From contig NZ_BBJC02000003.1 of NCBI RefSeq assembly GCF_000739715.2, positions 205,199 to 269,198 of the forward strand: DNA of 64,000 nucleotides, read 5' to 3'. This document shows positions 25,881-35,686 of this stretch, piece after piece. Position 1 is the stretch's first letter. Each line of letters opens with the position of its first letter. A program made the position numbers and the translations under genes. Source of the DNA: Falsirhodobacter sp. alg1. Its GTDB lineage: Bacteria; Pseudomonadota; Alphaproteobacteria; Rhodobacterales; Rhodobacteraceae. Under the pieces are notes generated by a model. That model saw only the letters and a program-made list of their open reading frames with translations, did no database searches and was not told where the DNA came from.

Positions 25881-27107
25881 ATGAAAATTACCGATGCCAA
25901 AGTCTTTGTGGGTGGGCCTGCAAAGAATTACGTCACGCTGAAAATCATGACGGATCAGGGTGTCTATGGGCTTGGTGATGCCACACTGAACAATCGCGAA
26001 ACCCTGCCGGCGGCATATCTGCAGGATTATCTGATTCCCAACCTGATCGGAATGGACCCGCGCAATAGCGAGGATATCTGGCAGTTCTTTTACCGCGGTG
26101 CCTATTTCCGCCGCGGCCCCATCGCGATGGCGGCATATGGTGCTATCGATATGGCCTTGTGGGATATCAAGGGCAAATTGGCAAACATGCCGGTGTATCA
26201 GCTCTTCGGTGGCAAGAGCCGTGAGGGCGCGATGGTCTATGCCCATGCGACGGGTGCCGATCTGGAAGACCTGATGGATTCCATCGCGCATTACGTAGAG
26301 CAGGGCTACAAGGCGGTGCGGGTTCAATGCGGTATTCCCGGAATGCCAACCGCCGGTTATGCGGTGCCGGAGAAAAAGGGTGATGCCAAGCATTACATCA
26401 CCGATTACACAGGTATTCGCCCGAAAACCGAGATATGGGATACCGATCTCTATATGCGCTATATGCCCGATGCGCTGATGAAAATCCGGGAACGGTTCGG
26501 CCCGGAGCTGCATCTGCTGCACGACGTCCATCACCGCCTGCTGCCGCGTGAGGCTGCCGAATTTGCCAAGGCGGTAGAACCTGCGCGCCTGTATTGGCTT
26601 GAAGATCCGACACCCGCCGACGATCAGGACGCGCTGAAGCTTTTGCGTCAGCATTCGACGGTACCGGTCGCCATCGGTGAGGTTTTCAACTCGATCTGGG
26701 ATTGCAACAAGCTGATTGAAAACGAACTCATTGATTTCATTCGCGTTGCAGCCACCTATGCCGGCGGAATCACCCATGTGAAGCGGATCGTGGATCTGGC
26801 AGCACTGCACCATGTTCGGACAGGGTTCCACGGCGCCCCCAGCCATTCGCCCTTGTGCATGGCTGCCCATGCGCATCTGAACGCATGGGCGCCAAATTTC
26901 GGGGTGCAGGAATATCTTGTCCTGGGCACGCTTGAATGTGACGCGTTGTTCCCGTCAGCGCACAGGATGGAAAATGGCATGGTCTATGTCAGCGATGCAC
27001 CGGGTCTGGGCGTCGACTTCGATGAGGCCGAGGCTGCGCGTTATGAATACAAGGCGGGCAGCCACCCGGTTGTACGCCTTCAGGATGGAACCCTGTGGAA
27101 TTACTGA
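25881..27107 (+). CDS. manD: Mannonate dehydratase ManD (enolase superfamily)
   Basis: A 408-residue enolase-superfamily protein of the ManD/RspA group, which dehydrates D-mannonate to 2-keto-3-deoxygluconate. Expected metal ligands are Asp215 (HDVHH), Glu241 (WLEDPTP) and Glu267 (AIGEVFN), spaced 26 and 26 as in characterised ManDs; His217, His317 (TGFHGAPS) and the C-terminal LWNY also fit. The residue two after His317 is Ala, which I recall as typical of high-activity members (Pro in low-activity ones); this needs checking. GGGAG precedes the start. It converges on the TRAP/MATE operon and has its own terminator. Gluconate dehydratase activity is an alternative. Confidence 0.85.
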   Translation: MKITDAKVFVGGPAKNYVTLKIMTDQGVYGLGDATLNNRETLPAAYLQDYLIPNLIGMDPRNSEDIWQFFYRGAYFRRGPIAMAAYGAIDMALWDIKGKLANMPVYQLFGGKSREGAMVYAHATGADLEDLMDSIAHYVEQGYKAVRVQCGIPGMPTAGYAVPEKKGDAKHYITDYTGIRPKTEIWDTDLYMRYMPDALMKIRERFGPELHLLHDVHHRLLPREAAEFAKAVEPARLYWLEDPTPADDQDALKLLRQHSTVPVAIGEVFNSIWDCNKLIENELIDFIRVAATYAGGITHVKRIVDLAALHHVRTGFHGAPSHSPLCMAAHAHLNAWAPNFGVQEYLVLGTLECDALFPSAHRMENGMVYVSDAPGLGVDFDEAEAARYEYKAGSHPVVRLQDGTLWNY

Positions 27108-27118
27108 CGATGTGATGG

Positions 27119-27150
27119 CGTGCAGGGACGGTGTCCCTGCACGTATTTTT
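27119..27150 (+). terminator. manD terminator
   Basis: Perfect 11-bp stem CGTGCAGGGAC / GTCCCTGCACG with loop GGT, followed by TATTTTTATT. There is no T-run on the other strand, so it mainly serves manD. Confidence 0.88.
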
Positions 27151-28498
27151 ATTGGGGAATGGAGCCTTGCTTCCATTTCCCTTTGCGAATGCGCAGATGG
27201 AATGAAGGAAACTTCACAAGTTCCTCTCCAAGTGCCAAGGCAAAAACCCATGCGACTGGCAGATCGAGCCATAGCACCATGATTGCGGTGGCCGGTACAC
27301 GAAACAGCCATTGCGACCATACGAAGATATGCATCACATAGACCGTTTCCCCAGCTGCGCGCAGTGTGTTGCCGCATATGGCGTTCGAGCCTTTGGGGAA
27401 GGGCAAGATCAGCAGGATCGGCAGGAATGACCACAGCGCCGCACGGGTCTGGGGTTGCAGATCATCGTAGATGTAGCTGGAGGCAGCACATATGCCGAAA
27501 TAGAACAGCGCGACGGCCCCGGCTGCAGCAATTGCACCAATCCAGGCCTGCCGCATGAAATCATCCAGCCCCTCGTCACGCACGCCGCGGCCGAGGTGCT
27601 GGGCCACCATGATGCCCGTCGCTTGGGCCCAGGACATTCCTACCGTACCGGCCACTTGCACCCACGGGTTTATCAGGGTCATCGCGGCAAAGTCGTTTAC
27701 GTCCATCCGCGCGTAGATCAGCGTGCAGACGCTGTTCGAGAATGTTGCACTGATGAACGTCGCTGCAACGGGCAGGGAAAACGCCAGATGGCGCCGCAAG
27801 GGCTGCCATATGGTCCGGCGGGTCCAGCCAGTGCCCTCCAGCCGGAAATCCGTGCTTCGTTTTATGTAGCGGACCAGATAGCCGGCACGGACGATCGCCG
27901 AAACCGCGCTGCCGATGGCCGCACCCGTGACGCCCATTTCGGGCATTCCGGCATAGCCGTAGATAAAGATGACGCTGACGATGATGTTGACCGGTACCGC
28001 GACCACATAGCTGTAAAAGGGCTGTCGCGTTTCACCGCATCCGTTCAGATGTGCGGAAACGCTTTGGGCAACAGCCTCGGCCAGAACCACGACCGAGAAT
28101 GCGATGAGGTAATGGCGCGCTTCGCTGGCAATCCATGGTGTATGGGCAGAGCTGTCGATAACGGGTCCGGCAAATATCCCGACGCATATCAAGCCAAGCA
28201 CAGCCGCACCGAGGTTGATCCACAAACCGCAGATCAGGGCGGTTTTCAGCGTTTCCGCGCGCCCTGTTCCATAACTCTGCGCGACAAGGATTTGCGTGGC
28301 ATTGGAAAACGCCAGAAGGATACCTAGCAGCAATCCCCCGATGGCAGCGGCAACGCCCATTGCCGCCAAGGCCTCCTCACCCAGACCTGCAACAAGCCAG
28401 GCATCGATGACGACCGTCCCGTAAAGCATCATCGCGCGCAGTGTCATGGGCCATGCCATTTGGAAAATGGCGGGAATAGTTCTACTGCGCGCGATCAT
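27149..28498 (-). CDS. MATE-family efflux transporter
   Basis: A 449-residue multidrug and toxic compound extrusion protein with 12 hydrophobic segments in two six-helix halves (first half from FQMAWPMTLRAMMLYGTVVIDAWLVAGLGEEALAAMGVA; second from HLAFSLPVAATFISATFSNSVCTLIYARM). MATEs use Na+ or H+ gradients to export cationic or other small molecules. It begins three bases after the dctM stop with no visible Shine-Dalgarno (the leader reads AGTAATTAAAAA), so translation probably depends on coupling to dctM. Location at the end of a TRAP uptake operon is unusual; export of a toxic or overflow uronate intermediate is a guess. Confidence 0.88.
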   Translation of the reverse strand: MIARSRTIPAIFQMAWPMTLRAMMLYGTVVIDAWLVAGLGEEALAAMGVAAAIGGLLLGILLAFSNATQILVAQSYGTGRAETLKTALICGLWINLGAAVLGLICVGIFAGPVIDSSAHTPWIASEARHYLIAFSVVVLAEAVAQSVSAHLNGCGETRQPFYSYVVAVPVNIIVSVIFIYGYAGMPEMGVTGAAIGSAVSAIVRAGYLVRYIKRSTDFRLEGTGWTRRTIWQPLRRHLAFSLPVAATFISATFSNSVCTLIYARMDVNDFAAMTLINPWVQVAGTVGMSWAQATGIMVAQHLGRGVRDEGLDDFMRQAWIGAIAAAGAVALFYFGICAASSYIYDDLQPQTRAALWSFLPILLILPFPKGSNAICGNTLRAAGETVYVMHIFVWSQWLFRVPATAIMVLWLDLPVAWVFALALGEELVKFPSFHLRIRKGKWKQGSIPQ

Positions 28499-28501
28499 TT
28501 T

Positions 28502-29785
28502 TTAATTACTGAGTACTTCCGGAAGCCACAGGGAGACTGCTGGGACATAGGTGACCAACATCAGTGCCGCGAATATTGCCAAGTAGAACGGCCAGATGGT
28601 GCGTAGTGCGTCCTCCAGCTTGATCCCGCCCACGGCACAGCCGACGAACAGACAGGTTCCAACCGGTGGGGTGCAAAGACCAAGACCGAGGTTTACCAGC
28701 AACATGATGCCGAACTGGATCGGGTCCATACCCAGGCTGACTGCGATCGGCAGGAAGATCGGGGTACAGATCAGGATCAGCGCGGCCATATCCATGATCA
28801 TGCCCAGAAGCAGCAGGATCACGTTGATCATCAGCAGAATGATGATCGGATTGTCGGATACGGACAGCAGCAGGCTGCTGAGCAGCGCCGGCACCTCGTA
28901 CAGCGCCAAAAGATAGGCGAACGAGCTGGCGAATGCGATCAGGATCATGACCATCGCCGTGGTGCGCACGGTACCCTTGAGCGAGATGATCAGCGATTTG
29001 AGCGTCAGGCTGCGATAGTAGAATGCCGTCAGGAACAGAGCATAAAGGGCTCCGAATGCGCCGGATTCCGTTACCGTGAATACACCGGACAATGTGCCGC
29101 CCACGATGATAACCGCGGTGAAGAAGCCGGGCAGGGCATCGATGGCAGTCTTGCCTACTACGCGCCAGCCGGGGAAGGGCTCTGCCGGATAGCGATCGCG
29201 GATCGAGATCGCATAGGCGGCAATGGCGAGGCAGACGCACATCAGGACGCCGGGTATCACCCCTGCAAGGAACAGCTTCGACACGGAAATGCCGCCGCCG
29301 GCGGCCACAGCAAAGATGATCATGTTGTGGCTGGGCGGAATGACGATCCCTGCAATGGACGAAGTCACCGTGACGTTGACCGCGAAATCCGGGCGGTACC
29401 CGCGTTCTTTCATCACCGGCACCAGAAGCGATCCGAGCGCCGAAATATCGGCAACGGCCGATCCCGAAATGCCGCCGAACAGCATGGAGGAGAAGATGTT
29501 GACCATGGCCAGACCGCCACGGAAATGCCCGACCAAGGCCGAAGCCAGGCGAACAAGGCGGCTTGCAATGCCGCCGTGAAGCATCAGCTCCCCCGCAAAG
29601 ATGAAGAAGGGAATTGCAAGCAGCGAAAACACCCCAACGCCTGCCGTGGCGCGCTGGAAGGTGATCAGCATCGGAAAACCTTCGTACATGAAGGTCGCGG
29701 CGGCTGCGATGCCCATGGCGAATGCAACGGGCGCGCCGATGACCACGCCGCCGGCAAAGATGCCGAGAAGTATCAGAAGTCCCAT
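28502..29785 (-). CDS. dctM: TRAP transporter large permease DctM
   Basis: A 427-residue TRAP large membrane subunit, Na+-coupled, with about 12 helices. Family motifs include LLAIPFFIFAGELMLHGGIASRLV, GGLAMVNIFSSMLFGGISGSAVADISALGSLLVPVM and VIPPSHNMIIFA, plus the C-terminal LGLCTPPVGTCLFVGCAVG. AAGGACG precedes the start. It follows dctQ by two bases and is followed by the MATE gene after three bases. The substrate is set by dctP (see there). Confidence 0.95.
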   Translation of the reverse strand: MGLLILLGIFAGGVVIGAPVAFAMGIAAAATFMYEGFPMLITFQRATAGVGVFSLLAIPFFIFAGELMLHGGIASRLVRLASALVGHFRGGLAMVNIFSSMLFGGISGSAVADISALGSLLVPVMKERGYRPDFAVNVTVTSSIAGIVIPPSHNMIIFAVAAGGGISVSKLFLAGVIPGVLMCVCLAIAAYAISIRDRYPAEPFPGWRVVGKTAIDALPGFFTAVIIVGGTLSGVFTVTESGAFGALYALFLTAFYYRSLTLKSLIISLKGTVRTTAMVMILIAFASSFAYLLALYEVPALLSSLLLSVSDNPIIILLMINVILLLLGMIMDMAALILICTPIFLPIAVSLGMDPIQFGIMLLVNLGLGLCTPPVGTCLFVGCAVGGIKLEDALRTIWPFYLAIFAALMLVTYVPAVSLWLPEVLSN

Positions 29786-29787
29786 AC

Positions 29788-30315
29788 TCAGACGTCCTTA
29801 AATTCGGGTTCGGGCGACCAGTCGGCAAACGACAGGCAACGTTGGATGGCGCGCAGGCCGGCAAAGAGCATGACAAGGCCGCCACAGGATGTGATGGCCA
29901 GCGTGCGGAATGATTCCGGGATGTTCAGCATCGGCAGGTCGGTCGCCCAGCCGAACCGCATCAATGTGATACCTGCGGTCAGCATGATGGCTCCGAAGCC
30001 GCAGAGTACAATATCCACAAGAATGATCATGACCTTGCGCCCGGTTACAGGAACCATGTCGCGGAACAGTGTCACACCGATATGCGTATCCTCACGCACG
30101 CCGGCGGCAGCGCCCAGGAACGCGATGTAGCAGATCAGCAGCAGCGCCAGCTGCTCTACCCAAGTGGGGGTCGCGTTCAGGACATAACGTCCGAACACAA
30201 GCCAACCGAATGTGAGAACCAAGACAGCAACCGCCACCGAGGCAATCGCGATGCATAAGCCGCTCACAAATTCGAGCGCCCGCTCGACAGCTCGCAGGAA
30301 CGAAGAATTTGACAT
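29788..30315 (-). CDS. dctQ: TRAP transporter small permease DctQ
   Basis: A 175-residue four-helix DctQ subunit. Conserved features are the N-terminal helix (VERALEFVSGLCIAIASVAVAVLVLTFGWLVFGRYVLN), PTWVEQLALLLICYIAFLGAAAGVREDTHIGV and the third and fourth helices. It bridges DctM and the binding protein. It sits between dctP (73 nt gap with a hairpin) and dctM (2 nt gap). Confidence 0.93.
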   Translation of the reverse strand: MSNSSFLRAVERALEFVSGLCIAIASVAVAVLVLTFGWLVFGRYVLNATPTWVEQLALLLICYIAFLGAAAGVREDTHIGVTLFRDMVPVTGRKVMIILVDIVLCGFGAIMLTAGITLMRFGWATDLPMLNIPESFRTLAITSCGGLVMLFAGLRAIQRCLSFADWSPEPEFKDV

Positions 30316-30343
30316 GTTGGGGGTTCCATCACCGTGAAGGAAG

Positions 30344-30373
30344 TTCCGGCCCGCCCATTAAGGCGAACCGGAA
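30344..30373 (-). other. dctP-dctQ intercistronic hairpin
   Basis: TTCCGG and CCGGAA blocks with a GCC/GGC inner pair form a hairpin in the gap after dctP on the minus strand. Without a clear T-run it looks like a processing or stabilising element that lets the binding protein be made in excess of the permeases. Confidence 0.5.
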
Positions 30374-30388
30374 GGTAGGGCGCACCGA

Positions 30389-31381
30389 TCAGTCGGCTTC
30401 GCGGATCATGGTCACCAGATCCGTCAGGTTCGGGTTCTGTTGCAGAAAGGATTCGTACACCGGTTCCATCGCAGCCTGGAATGCGGCCTTGTCCTCTACC
30501 GTGTTCACGATTGTGCCTGCTGCTTCGATTTTCTCGAGGCTCTGCTTTTCACGCTCGTCCCACAGTTGGCGTTGCAGGATCGCACTGTCGCGACCGGCCT
30601 GCATCACGATTTCCTGCTGCTCCGGTGTCATCTTGTCCCACGAACGCTTGCTCATGCACAGACACTCGGGGATGATCAGGTGTTCGGTCAGCGAGAAGTA
30701 TTTCGCAACTTCGTAGTGGTTGGTAGATTCATAGGATGGCGTGTTGTTTTCCGCCCCGTCCACGACACCTGTCCGGATCGACTGGTATACTTCGCCAAAC
30801 GCCATCGGCGTTGCGTTGCCATCCATCGCCTCGATCATCTTGACGAACAGGTCATTGGACATCACGCGGACTTTCAGCCCTTCGACATCCGCAGGGGTGT
30901 TGATCGGATGCACCGAGTTGTAGAAGCTGCGTGCCCCGGCAGCATACCAGCCCAAAGGAACGATACCCTTGGCTTCCATGCCTTCACCGATGGCATCGCC
31001 AACTTCACCGTCCATCAGACGATACATCTGCGGCACGTCCTTGAAGATGAAGGGCAGGGACGTCACGCTGGCTTCGGGCACGGATTGGCCCATCGGACCA
31101 AGGTTGAATTCACCGAAATCGATGACGCCAAGGCGAACCTGCTCGATCGCATCGGGCTGATCGCCCAGCACGCCGTTGTTGTACACGCGTGCAGTAATCT
31201 CGCCGTTCGTCTTTTCCGCGATATCATCCGCGAAGCTCTTCATGGCGATCGAAACGGGGTAGTCGTCTACGTGAATATTCCATCCGCGCAGATTGTTTGC
31301 GCTGGCGATATTTGCCGAAAAGGCCAGTCCTGCAACGGTTGCAGCGGCAGCAAGGCAATTCATTGATTTTAGAATGGTCAT
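30389..31381 (-). CDS. dctP: TRAP substrate-binding protein DctP, probably for a sugar acid
   Basis: A 330-residue DctP-type periplasmic binding protein. It has a signal peptide ending SANIASA, then the mature fold. The Arg expected to clamp the ligand carboxylate is in GLKVRVMSNDLFVKMIEAMDGNATPMAFGEVYQSIRTGVVDGAENNTPSY, the usual DctP core. Because manD and the alginate genes surround it and share a promoter element, a uronate, aldonate or similar sugar acid is the likely ligand; this is inference from context. GGGAGGAACC precedes the start. It is the first gene of dctP-dctQ-dctM-MATE. Confidence 0.92.
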   Translation of the reverse strand: MTILKSMNCLAAAATVAGLAFSANIASANNLRGWNIHVDDYPVSIAMKSFADDIAEKTNGEITARVYNNGVLGDQPDAIEQVRLGVIDFGEFNLGPMGQSVPEASVTSLPFIFKDVPQMYRLMDGEVGDAIGEGMEAKGIVPLGWYAAGARSFYNSVHPINTPADVEGLKVRVMSNDLFVKMIEAMDGNATPMAFGEVYQSIRTGVVDGAENNTPSYESTNHYEVAKYFSLTEHLIIPECLCMSKRSWDKMTPEQQEIVMQAGRDSAILQRQLWDEREKQSLEKIEAAGTIVNTVEDKAAFQAAMEPVYESFLQQNPNLTDLVTMIREAD

Positions 31382-31467
31382 GGTTCCTCCCTGATCCTCC
31401 TGATGTCGCGAAGGTCCTCACCTTCAGTGTCGATCCGGCGCTCCCGAGCCTGACCGAAACATCGCAA

Positions 31468-31487
31468 CACAATCTGGTATACTAGTC
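31468..31487 (-). promoter_or_regulatory. Operator-like element before the TRAP operon
   Basis: On the minus strand it reads GACTAGTATACCAGATTGTG, 87-106 nt before the dctP start. The core CTGGTATACTAG is one base from a perfect palindrome and resembles GntR/UxuR-type sites (TTGGTATACCAA). It matches the element before algS at 18 of 20 bases in the same orientation relative to transcription. Confidence 0.7.
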
Positions 31488-31544
31488 ATGGATTGGTATG
31501 AGAAGAGGAATTTGCAGAGTATCCATAAAATTGTTATAAACCTG

Positions 31545-31586
31545 TCTGACAAAAGCAAACGACCGCCGGTATCGGCGGTCGGACAG
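31545..31586 (-). terminator. Terminator after the GntR gene
   Basis: GACCGCCG / CGGCGGTC stem with loop GTAT (31561-31580), followed on the minus strand by GTTTGCTTTTG; a weaker outer pairing CCTGTC/GACAGG extends it. It separates the regulator from the TRAP promoter. Confidence 0.65.
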
Positions 31587-31613
31587 GTCACGGGATCGAG
31601 AGGTGGGTCTTGC

Positions 31614-32306
31614 CTATTCTTCCTCGTCGTCGAAATAGGCAGCGTTCCGTTCGCGAATGGATTCAATGGTATAATCGAGCCGTGACAGATGGAGCTTTCC
31701 TGCCTCCACCGCCTTTTCCGGTTCGCCTGCCTTGATGTGCGTGGCGATGGCCGTGTGATCATCGATCAGCAGCGGCATGCGGTCTTCCTTTGAAAGGCCG
31801 AGCATGCAGAGGCGGTCAACTTTCGCTTTTTCGGTCTGAATCACATCGAACACATTCGGTACGCCCGCAATTTCACAAAGCAGCTTGTGAAAGGCGTAAT
31901 CATGCTCGCCGAAATCGCAGTAATCACCATTGGTCAGAAGCGCCTGCTGTTGCTCCAGTGCCTCATCCAGTGCCTGGGCACCCTTCGCATCACACAGGCC
32001 GGCGGCGCGCCGCAGCACTTCGGCCTCGATTGACGCGCGCACGAACCGCGAGGTCTCGATCGCCTTGATGGAGAACCGCCGGACCTCCGTAGCCTTTTGC
32101 GGGCGGATCTGGAGCAGATCGAGATTGGCAAGCCGCGTAAACGCATCCCGCACCGGTTGTCGGGATATTCCGAACCGCGCAGCAATCTCCGCTTCGGAAA
32201 TCTTTGCGCCGGGCAGCAGCCGCAGCGAAACGATTTCCTCGTAGAGGTGGTTTGTCACAAGATCCACGCCACTGCGCCGATCCCATGTCTGTGCGGTCTC
32301 AACCAT
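31614..32306 (-). CDS. GntR-family regulator, FadR/FCD type
   Basis: A 230-residue repressor with an N-terminal winged helix (VTNHLYEEIVSLRLLPGAKISEAEIAARFGISRQPVRDAFTRL) and a C-terminal helical FCD effector domain with metal-site type residues (Asp and His in the FGEHDYAFHKLL and DDHTAIATHI stretches). The regulators of hexuronate catabolism (UxuR, ExuR, KdgR-type) belong to this class. The ATG at 32306 with GGAG eight bases upstream is preferred to a GTG at 32315. Lying between the TRAP and alginate operons, it is the obvious candidate to bind the repeated CTGG(T/G)ATACTAGTC element and respond to a uronate or KDG-type signal. Confidence 0.88.
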   Translation of the reverse strand: MVETAQTWDRRSGVDLVTNHLYEEIVSLRLLPGAKISEAEIAARFGISRQPVRDAFTRLANLDLLQIRPQKATEVRRFSIKAIETSRFVRASIEAEVLRRAAGLCDAKGAQALDEALEQQQALLTNGDYCDFGEHDYAFHKLLCEIAGVPNVFDVIQTEKAKVDRLCMLGLSKEDRMPLLIDDHTAIATHIKAGEPEKAVEAGKLHLSRLDYTIESIRERNAAYFDDEEE

Positions 32307-32479
32307 GTTCTTCACTCCGATCTGCGGCGTCTATACGTCCGATTGGGTGGCGCGGCCAATAGCACAAACGAAAGTGTCAGACCACGTGTGCTGCTGCGCC
32401 TGCAGGCAGGCAAATTCCATAGGCAGGCGTGGCGTAAGGTAACCTTTGCGCGGCGCCGGTTTCATCAGCGCATAAAACA

Positions 32480-32515
32480 CGCCGTAATAAACTGGTTTTG
32501 CTGAATATTACGGCG
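32480..32515. repeat. Perfect 10-bp inverted repeat in the algS upstream region
   Basis: CGCCGTAATA and TATTACGGCG, separated by 16 bases, lie between the divergent GntR gene and algS. It could be a two-site operator for another regulator or a hairpin. The 358-nt gap (32307-32664) otherwise contains the GntR-type element at 32557 and the promoter, and I see no gene in it. Confidence 0.5.
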
Positions 32516-32556
32516 CACCCATGTGTTTGCGCAATCATCACCAAAGCCAATCACAA

Positions 32557-32576
32557 GACTAGTATCCCAGATTGAG
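32557..32576 (+). promoter_or_regulatory. Operator-like element before the alginate operon
   Basis: GACTAGTATCCCAGATTGAG, 89-108 nt upstream of algS, nearly identical (18/20) to the element before dctP and in the same orientation. The distance to the first gene is also nearly the same in both cases, which argues for a shared regulatory role. Confidence 0.7.
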
Positions 32577-32664
32577 TCTGTGTAATCAATTCTAATTGGA
32601 GAAGCGAATCGCATTTCCGTTGGCAGGAGGCCACCGGGGACGCAAAGTTGAGGGAGGGAGAGGT

Positions 32665-33764
<1,100 letters not shown>

Positions 33765-33768
<4 letters not shown>

Positions 33769-34760
33769 TGGGGGTCGACAATAAGACCGGTGGTTCGACC
33801 GAGACGCTGGTGGCAGAGGCAAAGGTTGCGGTCCATTACACCCCTCCTTCGCGCATCCAGCGCGTAGGGGACCACTTGAAACGGGAGTGGCAGCTGTACG
33901 TGCTGCTGCTGCCGACGATCATCTGGCTTGTCGTTTTCCTGTACAAGCCGATGTACGGCCTTCAGATCGCGTTCAAAGACTACAGCGTTTTCCGCGGCGT
34001 TGCCGGTAGCCCCTGGGTGGGTTTGGAGCACTTCTATACCTTGTTCGGTAGTGACCAGTTCGTGCGTGCCCTGCGCAACACGATCTACATCAGCATGCTC
34101 AGCCTGATCTTCGGCTTTCCGGTTCCGATCCTTCTGGCGCTGATGTTCAACGAAGTTCTGCATCAGACCTTTAAAAAGACAGCGCAGACAATCGTTTACC
34201 TGCCGCACTTCATATCGTCCGTGATCATCGCGGGGATCGTCATTACCGGATTTTCACCTTCGGCAGGGATCGTGAACACCGTTCTGGGCTGGATCGGGAT
34301 CGATCCGATCTACTTCCTGACAAAGCCGGAATGGTTCCGCCCCATCTTCGTCGGTACCTCGATCTGGCAGGAGGCGGGTTTCCAGTCCATCGTCTATCTT
34401 GCCGCCATGGCCGGTATCTCGCCCACGCTTTATGAAAGTGCTGTGGTGGATGGTGCGTCGCGTTGGCAGATGATGTGGAAGATCACCGTTCCATCGATCA
34501 TGAGCACGATCATCATCATGCTGATCATCCGTATCGGCAACATGCTCGAGGTTTCCTTCGAGATGATCATCCTGCTGTACCAGCCTTCGACCTACGAGAC
34601 GGCCGATGTGGTCAATACCTTCATCTATCGTCAGGGCTTGCAGGGCGGGCAATATGATCTTGCCGCTGCCGCCGGTCTGTTCAACGCCGTTGTCGCATTC
34701 GTCCTGGTGATGACCGCCAACACCCTGTCGCGTCGCTATTCGCGCACGTCGCTTTGGTAA
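33765..34760 (+). CDS. algM1: Alginate ABC importer permease (AlgM1/LplB-like)
   Basis: A 331-residue inner-membrane permease with six helices, of the LplB/AlgM1 class. It has a 35-residue cytoplasmic lead, then LYVLLLPTIIWLVVFLYKPMYGLQIAFKDYSVFRG, and the EAA loop YESAVVDGASRWQMMWKITVPSIM that contacts the ATPase. It pairs with AlgM2 to form the channel. The start overlaps the algS stop; algM2 starts 13 nt after its stop behind a strong AAGGAGG. Confidence 0.88.
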
Positions 34761-34773
34761 GGAGGCCGGGGCC

Positions 34774-35655
34774 ATGAGCAAAATGAAACTCTATTCGCGC
34801 GGCGACAAGATCTTCGTGATCATGAACATGGTGCTGATTGCGCTGTTCACGATCTCGACGCTGTACCCGTTCATCTACATCGCTTCCCTGTCGCTCAGCA
34901 CAGGGTTCGAGGCGCGTGCCGGCAACGTCATCCTGACACCGGTCGGCTTTACGCTGGAGGCCTACAAGCAGGTCCTGAGCGAGCCGATGTTCTGGAAGTC
35001 CTACGCCAACACCTTCATCTACACGATCCTCGGGACATTGATGAGCCTTGTGCTGATCATTCCCGGTGCCTACGCCCTGTCGCGCCCGCAGCTTTACGGG
35101 CGCCGGTTCTGGAACCTGATGGTGGCGTTCACCATGTGGTTCAACGCCGGTCTGATCCCGTTCTTCCTGAACATGCGGGATCTGGGGCTTCTGGACAGCT
35201 ACTTCGGGATCATCATCGGGTTTGCTGTAAACGGCTTCAACATCATCCTTCTGCGTAACTTCTTCGAAGCTATTCCACAGTCATTCGAAGAAGCGGCCCG
35301 GATGGACGGCGCCAATGAATTCCAGGTTCTCTGGAAGGTGTACATGCCCCTGAGCAAGCCCGCTATCGCTACGGTGGCATTGTTCTGTGTGGTTGCACGC
35401 TGGAACGGGTTCTTCTGGGCCATGGTCCTGTTGCAGGATGAGGACAAGATCCCGCTTCAGGTCTATCTACGTCACGTGATTGTCGAACTTTCCGACGATG
35501 AAGAATTTGCCAACACGCTGCTGACCTCTGCCTATTCGTTCGAAACGGTCAGCGCGGCTATCATCGTCTGCTCGATAATCCCGATCCTGATTATCTATCC
35601 GTTCCTACAGAAATACTTCACCAAGGGAATCCTTTTGGGGGGGGTGAAGGAGTAA
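34774..35655 (+). CDS. algM2: Alginate ABC importer permease (AlgM2/LplC-like)
   Basis: A 293-residue second permease with six helices: NMVLIALFTISTLYPFIYIASLSLS opens it and the EAA loop is FEEAARMDGANEFQVLWKVYMPLSKPAIATVALF. In Sphingomonas A1, AlgM1 and AlgM2 form a heterodimer with an AlgS dimer. The ribosome site AAGGAGG is excellent. algQ follows after 31 nt. Confidence 0.88.
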   Translation: MSKMKLYSRGDKIFVIMNMVLIALFTISTLYPFIYIASLSLSTGFEARAGNVILTPVGFTLEAYKQVLSEPMFWKSYANTFIYTILGTLMSLVLIIPGAYALSRPQLYGRRFWNLMVAFTMWFNAGLIPFFLNMRDLGLLDSYFGIIIGFAVNGFNIILLRNFFEAIPQSFEEAARMDGANEFQVLWKVYMPLSKPAIATVALFCVVARWNGFFWAMVLLQDEDKIPLQVYLRHVIVELSDDEEFANTLLTSAYSFETVSAAIIVCSIIPILIIYPFLQKYFTKGILLGGVKE

Positions 35656-35686
35656 GTGGAACGTTCTGCACAAAAGGGAGGAAATT

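Noticed and set aside
25589..25900. A 103-residue minus-strand frame in the gap before manD
   Set aside because: No ribosome site, overlaps the manD start and likely promoter, composition not protein-like; left as intergenic.
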